From Paenibacillus sp. JDR-2 (GTDB lineage Bacteria; Bacillota; Bacilli; Paenibacillales; Paenibacillaceae), in NCBI RefSeq assembly GCF_000023585.1, contig NC_012914.1, positions 4,556,001-4,620,000 of the forward strand: a stretch of 64,000 nucleotides of DNA, read 5' to 3'. Shown piece by piece: positions 1-7,947 of the stretch. The notes beneath the pieces were generated by a model that was not told the DNA's origin, did not search any database, and worked only from the letters and a program-made list of their open reading frames with translations. Position 1 is the first letter of the stretch. Every line of letters starts with the position of its first letter. The translations under genes were made by a program, and so were the position numbers.

Positions 1-1687
1 CGTTTTTTTGCACTTTCTCTTTCAAATCAGCCCAGTCCTGAGGAGACGGGATTTCCATGCCTTCGAACAGTTCTTTTACACTATCCGATGCTGGACGGAA
101 GTCCGTTTCGATATAACGGGTGAAATAAGTGCCTTTTGCGTATTCGGAACGATCGAAATCCTTGAAGCTTGCGCCGCGTTCTTTGGCGATTTCCATGCTT
201 TTCTCGATCGAGTAGTAGTTCATCATCATAAAGAATGCGCTCGCGAACTCTTTCGCTTCGTCGCTTTCGTAAGCAATCTTGTTCTTCGCGAAAAAGCCGT
301 TCAGATTCATTGCGCCAAGGCCAACGGAATGAAGCTCTTCGTTTGCTTTGCGTACGCCCGGAGCGTTGTCGATCTCGGATACGTCGCTGACCGTAGTCAA
401 AGCTTCGATGCCGACGTGTACGGATTCTTTAAGCTTTTTACGTTCCATAACGTTAACGATGTTCAGCGAAGCCAGGTTGCAGCTGATGTCGCGGCGGATC
501 ACATCGTCCATGCCGTAGTCGTTGATTGTCGAAGTCTCTTGCACCTGGAAAATTTCGGTACAGAGATTGGACATCTTGACTTGACCGATATCCTTTAAGG
601 CGTGAACTCGGTTGGCGTTTGATTTGTTCATGATGTAAGGATAGCCGGACTCCAGCTGAATCGAAGCGATCTTTGTCATCATGTCGCGGGCGTTCATGAC
701 CGCTTTTTTCACAACTTTATCGTTAGCAAGCAGTTCTTCGTACATAACGTCCATATCCATGTCGTCGAGATGCTTGTCGTATGCTTTATGAACGGAATGA
801 GGGCCAAAGACGTACAGCGTTTCGTTCTTTGCAGCCAGCTCGTAGAATTTATTAGGTATGATCAAGCCGATCGACAATGTTTTGATCCGTGTTTTCTCGT
901 CGGCGTTAATTTTTTTACAATCCAGGAATTCGATGATATCCCAGCCGAAAATGTTGTAGTACCCTGCGCCTGAGCCTTTGCGCTGACCCATTTGGTCCGC
1001 GTAGGAGAATGCGTCCTCCATCAGCTTCAGTACCGGCATAACGCCTTTGGCAGCCCCTTCTACGCCTTTGATTGCCTCGCCGCGTCCGCGCAGCTTGGAC
1101 AGGTTAACCGCTACGCCGCCGCCGATCTTCGACAGCTGCATGCAGGTGCCAAGAACGTAGTTGATAGAGTTCAAGGAATCGTCCATCTCAAGCAGGAAGC
1201 AGGATACCATCTCGCCGCGGCGGCTTTTGCCAGCGTTCAGGAACGTTGGAGTAGCCGGCTGCAGACGCTGCTCGATCATCGCTTCCGCGATGCGGAGCGC
1301 TTTGGCGCCGTCGCCTTCGCCAAGGTTCAAGGCAACGATTGCTACGCGGTCCGGATATTGCTCCAGATACTTCGATTTATCGTTAGTCTTCATTGCGTAG
1401 TCTTTGTAGAATTTCGAGATGGCCATATACGATTCGAACTGGAAGCCGCTGCTCTCGGTCAACGTGAACACCGCTTCAATCTGCTCATATGTATATTGGT
1501 CATATACATTCTCGTAAAAGTCATTCTCGATGAGGTAGTCCAGCTTCTCGCGGAGGGAACCGAATTTCACGCTTTTCGCTTCCACTTCCTCCATAAAAGC
1601 GGCTACCGCTTCTTTATCTTTATCCAATTGATAGAAGCCGTCCGCTCCTCGTTGCATCAATTCGTTGTTCAGCTCGATGTGTTTCAA
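1..1687 (-). CDS. nrdE: Class Ib ribonucleoside-diphosphate reductase alpha subunit (partial, C-terminus off the left edge)
   Basis: Catalytic subunit that reduces ribonucleoside diphosphates to deoxyribonucleotides together with NrdF. About 562 codons are visible, and the C-terminal part lies beyond the window. Family landmarks include the segment NLCTEIFQ with its Cys near residue 376 and the stretch CFLLEMDDSLNSI. There is no N-terminal ATP-cone, which fits the NrdE class. No ATG lies near the expected N-terminus. TTG at 1685-1687, eight bases after AAAGGGTG, gives an N-terminus beginning LKHIELNNELMQRG, so I chose it. The gene overlaps the end of nrdI by 68 bp, which implies translational coupling. 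Confidence 0.95.
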   Translation of the reverse strand, partial: MKHIELNNELMQRGADGFYQLDKDKEAVAAFMEEVEAKSVKFGSLREKLDYLIENDFYENVYDQYTYEQIEAVFTLTESSGFQFESYMAISKFYKDYAMKTNDKSKYLEQYPDRVAIVALNLGEGDGAKALRIAEAMIEQRLQPATPTFLNAGKSRRGEMVSCFLLEMDDSLNSINYVLGTCMQLSKIGGGVAVNLSKLRGRGEAIKGVEGAAKGVMPVLKLMEDAFSYADQMGQRKGSGAGYYNIFGWDIIEFLDCKKINADEKTRIKTLSIGLIIPNKFYELAAKNETLYVFGPHSVHKAYDKHLDDMDMDVMYEELLANDKVVKKAVMNARDMMTKIASIQLESGYPYIMNKSNANRVHALKDIGQVKMSNLCTEIFQVQETSTINDYGMDDVIRRDISCNLASLNIVNVMERKKLKESVHVGIEALTTVSDVSEIDNAPGVRKANEELHSVGLGAMNLNGFFAKNKIAYESDEAKEFASAFFMMMNYYSIEKSMEIAKERGASFKDFDRSEYAKGTYFTRYIETDFRPASDSVKELFEGMEIPSPQDWADLKEKVQKN

Positions 1688-2033
1688 TATTTCGCACCCT
1701 TTCGACAAAGTATTCCATATCTTGATTCGTACCGGATAATTCAAACTTCGATAGGACCGGCACGTTGAACAGGCTAGAGATCGTGTCCGCGCTCTTCGCG
1801 AAGCCGTCTCCCCAGTTCCGATTGCCGCTTGCGGATACCCCTTGCAGATTATTGCTGTTGCGGTTCAAGAAATTCATGACGCGCTCCGGCACCTGACCAA
1901 ATCCTGTCGTGTAGGTAACCAGCACGTAAGGCTCGTCCACTATGTCAAGCTCGCCAATGGGCACCGCTCTCATATTCAATTTATTGATAAAGCGTTTCAC
2001 ATTGCCTGTTCTTGAATCGTAGACTACCAGCAT
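1620..2033 (-). CDS. nrdI: NrdI flavodoxin-like activator of class Ib ribonucleotide reductase
   Basis: NrdI is a small flavodoxin-like protein that supplies oxidant for assembling the dimanganese-tyrosyl cofactor of NrdF. The 137-residue product has the NrdI pattern: the N-terminal phosphate-binding loop YDSRTGNVKRF at residues 5-15, the loop VTYTTGFGQVP, and GNRNWGDGFA near residue 70. The ATG at 2033 follows AAGGAG. The last 22 codons overlap the start of nrdE. The operon order nrdI-nrdE matches Bacillus, and nrdF would be expected past the left edge. Confidence 0.95.
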   Translation of the reverse strand: MLVVYDSRTGNVKRFINKLNMRAVPIGELDIVDEPYVLVTYTTGFGQVPERVMNFLNRNSNNLQGVSASGNRNWGDGFAKSADTISSLFNVPVLSKFELSGTNQDMEYFVERVRNIETHRAEQRIDATRSGRLLSIG

Positions 2034-2156
2034 GCTTCTCTCTCCTTAAACGAAAAAGCAACGTCTATCACTGAAATTTCAGCAATATAAAAGCGCTTCT
2101 GACAGCAAAGATGTCAAATGCGCTAGTTGACAAAATCGTTGAAATCTGACTACACA

Positions 2157-2172
2157 ACTCAATATGTAGTTG
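2157..2172. promoter_or_regulatory. NrdR box 1 (start-site proximal)
   Basis: The 16-bp sequence ACTCAATATGTAGTTG matches the NrdR consensus ACACWATATRTWGTGT at 13 positions. It covers the presumed transcription start of the nrdIE operon. NrdR is the ATP/dATP-sensing zinc-ribbon repressor of bacterial ribonucleotide reductase genes. Confidence 0.7.
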
Positions 2173-2181
2173 ATGAATTTG

Positions 2182-2210
2182 ATTCTACATCAAGATATAG
2201 GTCTCGTCAA
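2182..2210 (-). promoter_or_regulatory. Sigma-A-type promoter of the nrdIE operon
   Basis: On the minus strand a -35 element TTGACG (2205-2210) and a -10 element TAGAAT (2182-2187) are separated by 17 bp, about 150 bp upstream of the nrdI start codon. Transcription would begin near 2175. One NrdR-box-like sequence lies inside the spacer and another just after the expected start site, as expected for repression. Confidence 0.7.
2188..2203. promoter_or_regulatory. NrdR box 2 (between -35 and -10)
   Basis: The core CAAGATATAG (2191-2200) matches the NrdR core CWATATRTWG at 9 of 10 positions, although the flanks match poorly. It starts exactly 31 bp from the core of box 1, three helical turns, which is the usual spacing of paired NrdR boxes. 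It lies in the promoter spacer. The spacing and placement make it more credible than its sequence alone. Confidence 0.6.
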
Positions 2211-2318
2211 TGCAAATTATGGAGAAATTATTTATTTGGGCTTTTTCGACACTCGACTATTTTAACAGATGAAGATATGATGGGATAGTGACATTTTATT
2301 GCTAATATGGAGGTACGA

Positions 2319-2540
2319 ATGGACAAGCAAACGACACCGGAGCAGCTGCGCGAAGCCGTGCTCCAGCTATTCCGGGATGCCGGGTATTCCGTGCCGGAAC
2401 TGCTGCCTTACATAGATGGTTTGAGCCGGGAGAATGATCGTCTGAAGCAGGAATTGAAACGTTTGAGACTGGCGGCCGCCCGCGGATCGGCTTCCCCGGA
2501 TTCTATGAACAGCAGATTGAAAGACGCATTGAGGGAGTAA
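2319..2540 (+). CDS. Small protein of unknown function
   Basis: I do not recognise this 73-residue product. The middle, around residues 30-50, is rich in Glu, Lys, Arg and Leu (SRENDRLKQELKRLRL) and may form a short coiled coil. No signal peptide, membrane segment or metal site is visible. The ATG at 2319 lies five bases after GGAGG, which favours it over the ATG at 2307 that precedes the ribosome-binding site. The gene is divergent from nrdI and separate from tdk, so context gives no clear function. Confidence 0.6.
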   Translation: MDKQTTPEQLREAVLQLFRDAGYSVPELLPYIDGLSRENDRLKQELKRLRLAAARGSASPDSMNSRLKDALRE

Positions 2541-2627
2541 TTAATAGATCGGAATTTGGACGGCAAAGATTTATAGCAAAATCTATATCTAGTGTTCCCC
2601 AATCAAAAATTATGTCGAATAACCCTG

Positions 2628-2655
2628 TTGCATCTGCGACTTATTCTGATAAAAT
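2628..2655 (+). promoter_or_regulatory. Candidate promoter of tdk
   Basis: TTGCAT (2628-2633) and TAAAAT (2650-2655) are separated by 16 bp and end 35 bp upstream of the tdk start codon. The match is moderate and the assignment rests on position. Confidence 0.35.
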
Positions 2656-2690
2656 AATACAACCATTGAAGTAAAGGTAAGGGATAAGTC

Positions 2691-3329
2691 ATGGATAGAG
2701 GGTTCATTACGGTCATTATCGGACCGATGTTTTCGGAGAAGTCAGGAGAGCTCATCCGCCGCTGCCAGAAGCTGATGAAATACGGCCGCAAGCAGGTTAG
2801 GGCTTATAAGCCGGCCGAGGATGACCGATTCAGCAATGAGGAGATCGTCAGCCGGATCGGCTACCGGCTTCCCGCAACAAGCGTACCGCGCGCGCTCCCG
2901 GCATCATCGGTTGAACAAATTCTGCTCGAGTCGAAAGATGCCGATGTCGTGGCGTTTGACGAAGCGTCCTTCTTTGGGAAGCCTATCATCGCTCTGGTAG
3001 AAGAGCTGGCTTATCAAGGAAAACACATTATCGTAGACGGTCTAAATATGGACTACCGGGGCAAAGAATTCGGTTATATCGGCGGCTTGCTGGCGATTGC
3101 CGACGAAATTGTGAAGCTGACGTCATTCTGCGCCGTGTGCGGCGATGCCAATGCAACCTTCACCCAACGTATCGTCAACGGCAAGCCAGCCAAGCTTGGA
3201 CCGGTCTTCCTCATCGGCGATACGGAGAGCTACGAGCCCCGCTGCCGCTCCTGCTTCGTACCTCCGCACAAAGTGACGGGCGATGATGCGGAAGAGCTCA
3301 CAGACACGATTACAGCCTCTCAACTATAA
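2691..3329 (+). CDS. tdk: Thymidine kinase (type II) with an altered Walker A loop
   Basis: Thymidine kinase phosphorylates thymidine to dTMP for nucleotide salvage. The 212-residue product has the type II layout. A P-loop lies at residues 11-18 and a Walker B-type motif DEASFF at 90-95, with the catalytic Glu at 91. The lasso segment LNMDYRG is near 118-124, and zinc-ribbon cysteines are at 147, 150, 185 and 188. The P-loop reads GPMFSEKS where Bacillus Tdk has G-MFSGKS, so the second invariant Gly is Glu16. Ser also replaces the Gln usual in DE-QFF. The reading frame is intact and the rest is well conserved. Either this is a variant enzyme or its activity is reduced. A shared terminator follows. 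Confidence 0.85.
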   Translation: MDRGFITVIIGPMFSEKSGELIRRCQKLMKYGRKQVRAYKPAEDDRFSNEEIVSRIGYRLPATSVPRALPASSVEQILLESKDADVVAFDEASFFGKPIIALVEELAYQGKHIIVDGLNMDYRGKEFGYIGGLLAIADEIVKLTSFCAVCGDANATFTQRIVNGKPAKLGPVFLIGDTESYEPRCRSCFVPPHKVTGDDAEELTDTITASQL

Positions 3330-3380
3330 ACGGCTACGCTGTCTTAGGTGAGGCTGCATACGATTAGTAGAAGGAATATA

Positions 3381-3427
3381 AACAGGGTTGTCTCCTGTCA
3401 CTTGAAGTGACGGAAGACAACCCTGTT
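3381..3427. terminator. Bidirectional terminator between tdk and yqeM
   Basis: A long inverted repeat has outer arms AACAGGGTTGTC and GACAACCCTGTT and an inner GTCACTT/AGTGAC pair. T-rich sequence follows in the plus direction. The convergent genes tdk and yqeM both end here. Confidence 0.85.
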
Positions 3428-3449
3428 TGCTTTTAAAATCTCAACCTCA

Positions 3450-4211
3450 TCATTTAACAGCTGCAAAGAACAACCGCTCCGAACGGTCTCCCGCAGGCTC
3501 GAGTTCAAAGTCCGCATAGCAGTCAACCGTGCGGAAGCCCGCACGCTTCAAGGCTGCTTCCATCCAGCCGCGGCCGTACGCCCGCTGTTCGTGCATTTCT
3601 TCGAAGCGCTCGAACTTCCCGCTTTTCTCCTCGGCGAATATGGTCAGATGATGCTCGATCTGCAGTCTGGACTCATCGAGCTCGCAAGTCCATATATAAG
3701 CAACCTCGTCCTCGTCCAGCACAAAAGGCTGCTCCTCCGCGTAACGAAGGAATACTTTCGGATCATGGACATCAAACAGGAAAAGTCCGCCCTCGCGCAA
3801 ATTATCGTAAGCCGCCTTAAAGGCTGCCTCCACATCTTCTTCCTCGGTCAGATAGTTCACGCAATCGCAGAACGAAATCACCGAATCGACGGGCTCCGCA
3901 AGCGTCCAGTCCCGCATATCCTGCTCCAGCCAGGTTACGTTCCCCCGTGCGCGGGCCATTTGCGTGGAAGCTTCATTCCATTTGCTGCTAGCAACGGTCA
4001 GCATATCGGCTGACAGGTCGATGCCGTACACCTCCAGCCCGGATAAGGCCAGAGGAATCGCAATGCTGCCTGTACCGCAGCCGAGATCCGCAACGGTCTT
4101 AGGCATACCGTAACGCTCCCAGCTGTCATGGGCGAATTGCAGCCAGTCTTCATAAGGCATGTCCTGCATCAGCCGGTCGTAGACCGATGCAAATTGACCG
4201 TATGCATCCAT
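3450..4211 (-). CDS. yqeM: SAM-dependent class I methyltransferase YqeM
   Basis: The predicted 253-residue product is a cytoplasmic Rossmann-fold methyltransferase of unknown substrate. The SAM-binding motif I, VADLGCGTGSIAIPLA, is followed by an acidic residue in YGIDLS, and motif LEQDMRDW lies further on. I chose the ATG at 4211, giving N-terminus MDAYGQFASVYDRLM, because GGAGG precedes it by nine bases. A longer frame to 4322 would run through cvfB. It is the last gene of the yqeG-yqeM operon, the place yqeM holds in B. subtilis. The start overlaps the cvfB stop region by a few bases. Confidence 0.9.
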   Translation of the reverse strand: MDAYGQFASVYDRLMQDMPYEDWLQFAHDSWERYGMPKTVADLGCGTGSIAIPLALSGLEVYGIDLSADMLTVASSKWNEASTQMARARGNVTWLEQDMRDWTLAEPVDSVISFCDCVNYLTEEEDVEAAFKAAYDNLREGGLFLFDVHDPKVFLRYAEEQPFVLDEDEVAYIWTCELDESRLQIEHHLTIFAEEKSGKFERFEEMHEQRAYGRGWMEAALKRAGFRTVDCYADFELEPAGDRSERLFFAAVK

Positions 4212-4215
4212 GCCG

Positions 4216-5154
4216 TTATTCCTCCGAAGGCTTAGCAGACGCAGCAGCATCCGAACCGGCATCATCCGCTTTGGCCGGATCCGCCAGATAAGTCCAGCTT
4301 CCTTTTTGCGTAATGAGGCCATCCCTCATCAGCTTCCCTAAAGCGCGCTTGAAGGCCGATTTGCTGATGCCAAAGCGCTGCTTGACCGTATCCGCAGGCG
4401 TTTCGTCGGAGTAAGGCATGCCGCCGCCCGGACGCTCCTTCAGGAAAGCGAGAATGCGGTCCGCATCCTCTAGCCGCCCTTCCTGCTTCAGCTTCGCCAT
4501 CGACAGATTTACTCGTCCGTCTTCGCGGATAAACGTTACGCGCGCGGATACCCGCTCGCCAAGGCGAAGCGGACGAACACGCTCGGGTGCCGGAATCAGT
4601 CCGTATACGCCAAAGCCAACCACGCCGCCGTCAACAAGCACAAACGAGCCCATCTGGAGCGATTTTGTGACCCAGCCTTCCACCCATTGGTTGCGCCACG
4701 ATTGAGGAGCCTCGAATACAAGCGGTCCAAGCTCGTCCTCGCCAGCCGTTCTGGCGAGCAAGCGTCCGGCTTTGTCATGACCAAGCACAACATGAACTTC
4801 GTCGCCCGGCAGCGGACGGAACTCCATCTTCTCCGGCAGCTCGGAAATCGGAAGCAGCAGCTGCCGTCCCAGTCCAAACTCAAGGAAACAGCCGAGACGC
4901 GGATGTACGTCGGCAACCTTCAGCCGTGCCATCTCTCCAAGTAGGATCTTTGGACGCTTCATCGTTGCGGCAATCCGGTCCTCGGAATCATAGAAAATGA
5001 AGACCTCTACTTCATCGTTCATTTTCGGCTTCTTGCCAACCAGCTCGGTATAGTGCAGAAGCACCTCCGACTCTTCATCGGTCAAGAAATAGCCGTAGGG
5101 CGACACTTCGCGTGCCACCCTTAACGTTACAATCGTACCGGCTGTCAGACTCAT
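4216..5154 (-). CDS. cvfB: S1-domain RNA-binding protein, CvfB/YitL family
   Basis: CvfB-family proteins bind RNA through S1-like domains and a C-terminal winged helix, and influence virulence-factor and stress gene expression in staphylococci. The product is about 312 residues. S1-like beta-barrels cover residues 1-60, 65-130 and 140-215, with a winged-helix-like tail (TPADTVKQRFGISKSAFKRA) near 255-285 and a low-complexity Ala/Asp end. The ATG at 5154 overlaps the rsfS stop in an ATGA arrangement and is preceded by TGGAG. In B. subtilis the homologue yitL lies outside the yqe operon, so its position between rsfS and yqeM differs from that reference. Confidence 0.85.
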   Translation of the reverse strand: MSLTAGTIVTLRVAREVSPYGYFLTDEESEVLLHYTELVGKKPKMNDEVEVFIFYDSEDRIAATMKRPKILLGEMARLKVADVHPRLGCFLEFGLGRQLLLPISELPEKMEFRPLPGDEVHVVLGHDKAGRLLARTAGEDELGPLVFEAPQSWRNQWVEGWVTKSLQMGSFVLVDGGVVGFGVYGLIPAPERVRPLRLGERVSARVTFIREDGRVNLSMAKLKQEGRLEDADRILAFLKERPGGGMPYSDETPADTVKQRFGISKSAFKRALGKLMRDGLITQKGSWTYLADPAKADDAGSDAAASAKPSEE

Positions 5155-5498
5155 GCGAACTCCACTACCTTCGCATCGGACCACAGGCGTTCGATATTGT
5201 AGTAATCGCGTTCATCGCGGTGGAACACATGGACGATAACATCGCCAAGGTCAATCAGTACCCAGCGTGCCGAATCCATGCCTTCAATTCCTTTTACGCG
5301 TACGCCGCGCATTTCCGCCTGTTTGCGGATTTCAGTCGTAATCGCCTGTACCTGTGTATCGGAGTTACCGTGGCAGATAACGAAATAGTCAGCCACCAGC
5401 GAGATTTCTTTCAAGTTTAATGCTACGATGCGATGCGCTTTCTTGTCTTCCGCAGCCGCCACCGTAATTTGCATCAATTCATCCGAATGTACGGTCAT
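5151..5498 (-). CDS. rsfS: Ribosomal silencing factor RsfS
   Basis: RsfS binds ribosomal protein uL14 on the large subunit and blocks joining with the small subunit when nutrients are scarce. The 115-residue length and the segments DYFVICHGNSDTQVQAI, VKGIEGMDSARWVLIDLG and VHVFHRDERDYYNIERLW are characteristic of the family. It sits directly after yqeK, its usual neighbour, and its stop codon overlaps the cvfB start, so translation is probably coupled. Confidence 0.95.
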   Translation of the reverse strand: MTVHSDELMQITVAAAEDKKAHRIVALNLKEISLVADYFVICHGNSDTQVQAITTEIRKQAEMRGVRVKGIEGMDSARWVLIDLGDVIVHVFHRDERDYYNIERLWSDAKVVEFA

Positions 5499-5501
5499 AG
5501 C

Positions 5502-6074
5502 TCAGCCTCCTTGTTTTTGCTGTTCAATTAAATCATTGCGGGATTCCACCGTAAGGGGATAAATCCGGTTCCCTTTCTCGAGCAGGAAAAAGATCGTTGA
5601 ATCAAAACCCGCGATAAGCGCCTGTTCAAGACTTGTCTCGCTCAGCTCGCGTATGCGGTCGATTCCGGGAAAGTCGCGTCCCGGTTCCATATAATCGGCT
5701 AGACAAACCACTTTGTCCAGCTTGGTCATTCCTACCCGCCCGGAAGTATGATACCGGATGGCATCCAGCACTTCCCGATCCTTCACGCCATATTCGTGCT
5801 CGGCTACCCAGTAGCCGACTTCGGCATGCCATAATGCCTTATCATGGTTCAGCAGCCCTTGGTCAAGCTGCTGCTCCCGAATAATCTGTTCCATCTTCGC
5901 AATCGGCCAATATTTGGCCACGTCGTGCAGGATAGCCGCAAGCTCGGCTTTTACCGGATCTTCCCCGAATCGCCCGGCAAGGATAATAGAAGTTTCCATA
6001 ACTCCTTCTACATGCTTCCAGCGCTTCTCCGGCATTTGCGATTTGACCGATTCGATCATTTGTTCACGATTCAT
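5502..6074 (-). CDS. yqeK: YqeK family HD-domain Ap4A hydrolase
   Basis: YqeK proteins are HD-domain hydrolases that split diadenosine tetraphosphate symmetrically to two ADP. The 190-residue product shows the metal-binding His and Asp pattern: RWKHVEGV near residue 18, LHDVAKYWP near residue 49, WHAEVGYW near 81 and IRYHTSGR near 105. The start overlaps the end of nadD by about 11 bp, as is common in this conserved operon. Confidence 0.9.
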   Translation of the reverse strand: MNREQMIESVKSQMPEKRWKHVEGVMETSIILAGRFGEDPVKAELAAILHDVAKYWPIAKMEQIIREQQLDQGLLNHDKALWHAEVGYWVAEHEYGVKDREVLDAIRYHTSGRVGMTKLDKVVCLADYMEPGRDFPGIDRIRELSETSLEQALIAGFDSTIFFLLEKGNRIYPLTVESRNDLIEQQKQGG

Positions 6075-6654
6075 AAAGCCCTCTCCCCTTTATAAACTGT
6101 TGAACGGTGTCCGGCACCAGATAAGCAATCGAACGCCCCGCATATACTCTGCTTCGGATCTCCGTGGACGATATGCCGATCGGCGGCATGGCCGCCATCG
6201 TCACGCGCCGACGAAGGTATTCCGGCAGTTCATCCAGCTGCACCGCCGTCCCTTCCCGCTCCAGTCCAATGAAGGTAATCAGCTCCGCCAGTTCTTCTAT
6301 ACGATGCCATTTGGGCAGATCGTTAATCCGGTCCGAACCGATAATATAGGAAAAAGCTTTATCCGGGTACCGTTTCTTCAGTTCCAGCACCGTGTCGATG
6401 GAATAACTCATTCCGCCGCGCTCCAGCTCGATATCAAGTGCTTTGAAGGCCGGGTTGCCTCCCAGCGCTTCCTGGACCATCTGAAGTCTCAGCTTGCTGC
6501 TCGCACCCGGCTGATTATCCTTAAGCGGCGGCTGATAGGTCGGAATAAACCACACCTCGTCCAGCCCGCAGCCGTCACGAGCTGCTTCAGCCGCAATCAG
6601 ATGTCCGGTATGAACCGGATCAAATGTTCCGCCCATAATGCCGATTCTGTTCAT
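6064..6654 (-). CDS. nadD: Nicotinate-nucleotide adenylyltransferase
   Basis: NadD transfers AMP from ATP to nicotinate mononucleotide, the penultimate step of NAD synthesis, in the cytoplasm. The 196-residue product starts with the nucleotidyltransferase signature GGTFDPVHTGHL at residues 8-19, with catalytic His15 and His18. It ends with the ISSTEIRSR motif. The ATG at 6654 is the only sensible start. It lies between yhbY and yqeK, as in B. subtilis. Confidence 0.97.
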   Translation of the reverse strand: MNRIGIMGGTFDPVHTGHLIAAEAARDGCGLDEVWFIPTYQPPLKDNQPGASSKLRLQMVQEALGGNPAFKALDIELERGGMSYSIDTVLELKKRYPDKAFSYIIGSDRINDLPKWHRIEELAELITFIGLEREGTAVQLDELPEYLRRRVTMAAMPPIGISSTEIRSRVYAGRSIAYLVPDTVQQFIKGRGLYES

Positions 6655-6684
6655 TAAGCGCTACCCATCCTTTCGGGCAACGCG

Positions 6685-6996
6685 TTATTTCGCCGCAGCC
6701 TTAGGCAGCTCGATCTTGCGGTACTTTTCTTCGGTCGCTTGCTTGTACAGAACAATCGTTTTTCCGATAACCTGTACCAGCTCGGCACCGGCAGCTTCCG
6801 CTACTTCCGCACCGATCTCTCTAGGATCGTCCATACAGTTGTTCAGTACCGAAATCTTGATCAGTTCACGTACTTCAATCGCTTCCTCAATGTGACGGAC
6901 AAGCTGATCGTTGGTGCCGCCTTTGCCTACCTGGAAGATCGGCTGAAGATGATGGGCCAGCGATCTGAGGTGACGTTTTTGTTTGCCTGTTAACAT
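6685..6996 (-). CDS. yhbY: YhbY-type (CRM domain) RNA-binding protein
   Basis: A 103-residue CRM-domain protein, known as YqeI in Bacillus, associated with pre-ribosomal particles. It shows the family sequence LTGKQKRHLRSLAHHL, the loop VGKGG and a C-terminal QVIGKTIVLYK strand. I chose ATG at 6996 because GAAGGA precedes it by about six bases. The longer frame to 7014 lacks a ribosome-binding site. It lies between aroE and nadD in the conserved operon. Confidence 0.93.
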   Translation of the reverse strand: MLTGKQKRHLRSLAHHLQPIFQVGKGGTNDQLVRHIEEAIEVRELIKISVLNNCMDDPREIGAEVAEAAGAELVQVIGKTIVLYKQATEEKYRKIELPKAAAK

Positions 6997-7045
6997 GGTA
7001 GTTCCTTCTTTCATCTCTATAGGTTGTCTTTAATGTTGCATAGAA

Positions 7046-7927
7046 CTAGACAAGGGATTGCAATACCGTCTCGCGCATCGCGGCTGCCGGAGCTTGCTGC
7101 CCTGTCCAATATTCGAAGGCGTAAGCCCCCTGATAAATAAACATGCCGAGTCCGCCATGCACGCGGCAGCCATGCCGCTCAGCGTCCAGCAGGAACTTCG
7201 TGCGCAGCGGATTGTAAATCAGATCGCTTGCAACGGCGCCTGGCTTTAGCCATGCCGCGTCAATCGGGGTTGCATCGGTATTCGGATGCATGCCAACCGA
7301 GGTCGTGTTAATGACAATATCCGCTTCTTTGCAGGCAGCCTGCAGCCCATCGTTTGCAATGGCCCGGATATCCGCCAGGGACCGGAACGATTGCGCAAGC
7401 TCTTCAGCCCGCTCCACCGAACGGTTGGCGATTGTAATGCCCGAAGGCTGCTCGCCGGCGAGCGCGTACACGATTCCGCGCGATGCGCCACCTGCGCCAA
7501 TGACGAGTATCCGCTTGCCCGCGAGCTCCGGCTCCGCTTCTTCCTTCAAGGACCGGACATATCCGATTCCGTCCGTGTTATATCCGGTCAAACGGCCATT
7601 ATCGTTCACAATCGTGTTGACTGCTCCGATCGCCTGCGCGCCCGCGTCAATCTCATCCATATACTTCATAATATCCAGCTTATGGGGTATCGTCACATTG
7701 ACTCCCCGAATGCCCATCGCCCGAATGCCCGCAACAAATTCTCCTAGCTTGTCGGGCGAAATATGAAAGGCCATGTAGGCTCCGTTAATTCCCGTCTCGC
7801 GAAAGGCGCGATTCATCATAATCGGTGATTTCGAATGACGAACCGGATCTCCAATTACGCCATACAGCACCGTTTGGCTGTCAATACGGTTTCCCGTAAT
7901 CCCATTGTCAAGCGCGGATACCGTCAA
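7046..7927 (-). CDS. aroE: Shikimate 5-dehydrogenase
   Basis: AroE reduces 3-dehydroshikimate to shikimate with NADPH in aromatic amino-acid synthesis. The 293-residue product has the substrate loop HSKSPIMMN, catalytic Lys83 in NVTIPHKLDIM and Asp119 in YNTDGIGY. The NADP-binding loop VIGAGGASRGI and the motif NRSVERA follow. The start codon is TTG at 7927, after a purine-rich AGGGGAACGGG. The gene begins 20 bp after yqeH, so they are probably co-transcribed. Confidence 0.96.
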   Translation of the reverse strand: MTVSALDNGITGNRIDSQTVLYGVIGDPVRHSKSPIMMNRAFRETGINGAYMAFHISPDKLGEFVAGIRAMGIRGVNVTIPHKLDIMKYMDEIDAGAQAIGAVNTIVNDNGRLTGYNTDGIGYVRSLKEEAEPELAGKRILVIGAGGASRGIVYALAGEQPSGITIANRSVERAEELAQSFRSLADIRAIANDGLQAACKEADIVINTTSVGMHPNTDATPIDAAWLKPGAVASDLIYNPLRTKFLLDAERHGCRVHGGLGMFIYQGAYAFEYWTGQQAPAAAMRETVLQSLV

Positions 7928-7947
7928 TGTTCCCGTTCCCCTCTCTT

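Noticed and set aside
992..1768. 258-codon plus-strand frame opposite nrdE and nrdI
   Set aside because: NrdE and NrdI on the minus strand are unambiguous.
2127..2156. TTGACA on the plus strand upstream of the small gene at 2319
   Set aside because: No acceptable -10 element follows at 16-18 bp, and the site is about 190 bp from the gene.
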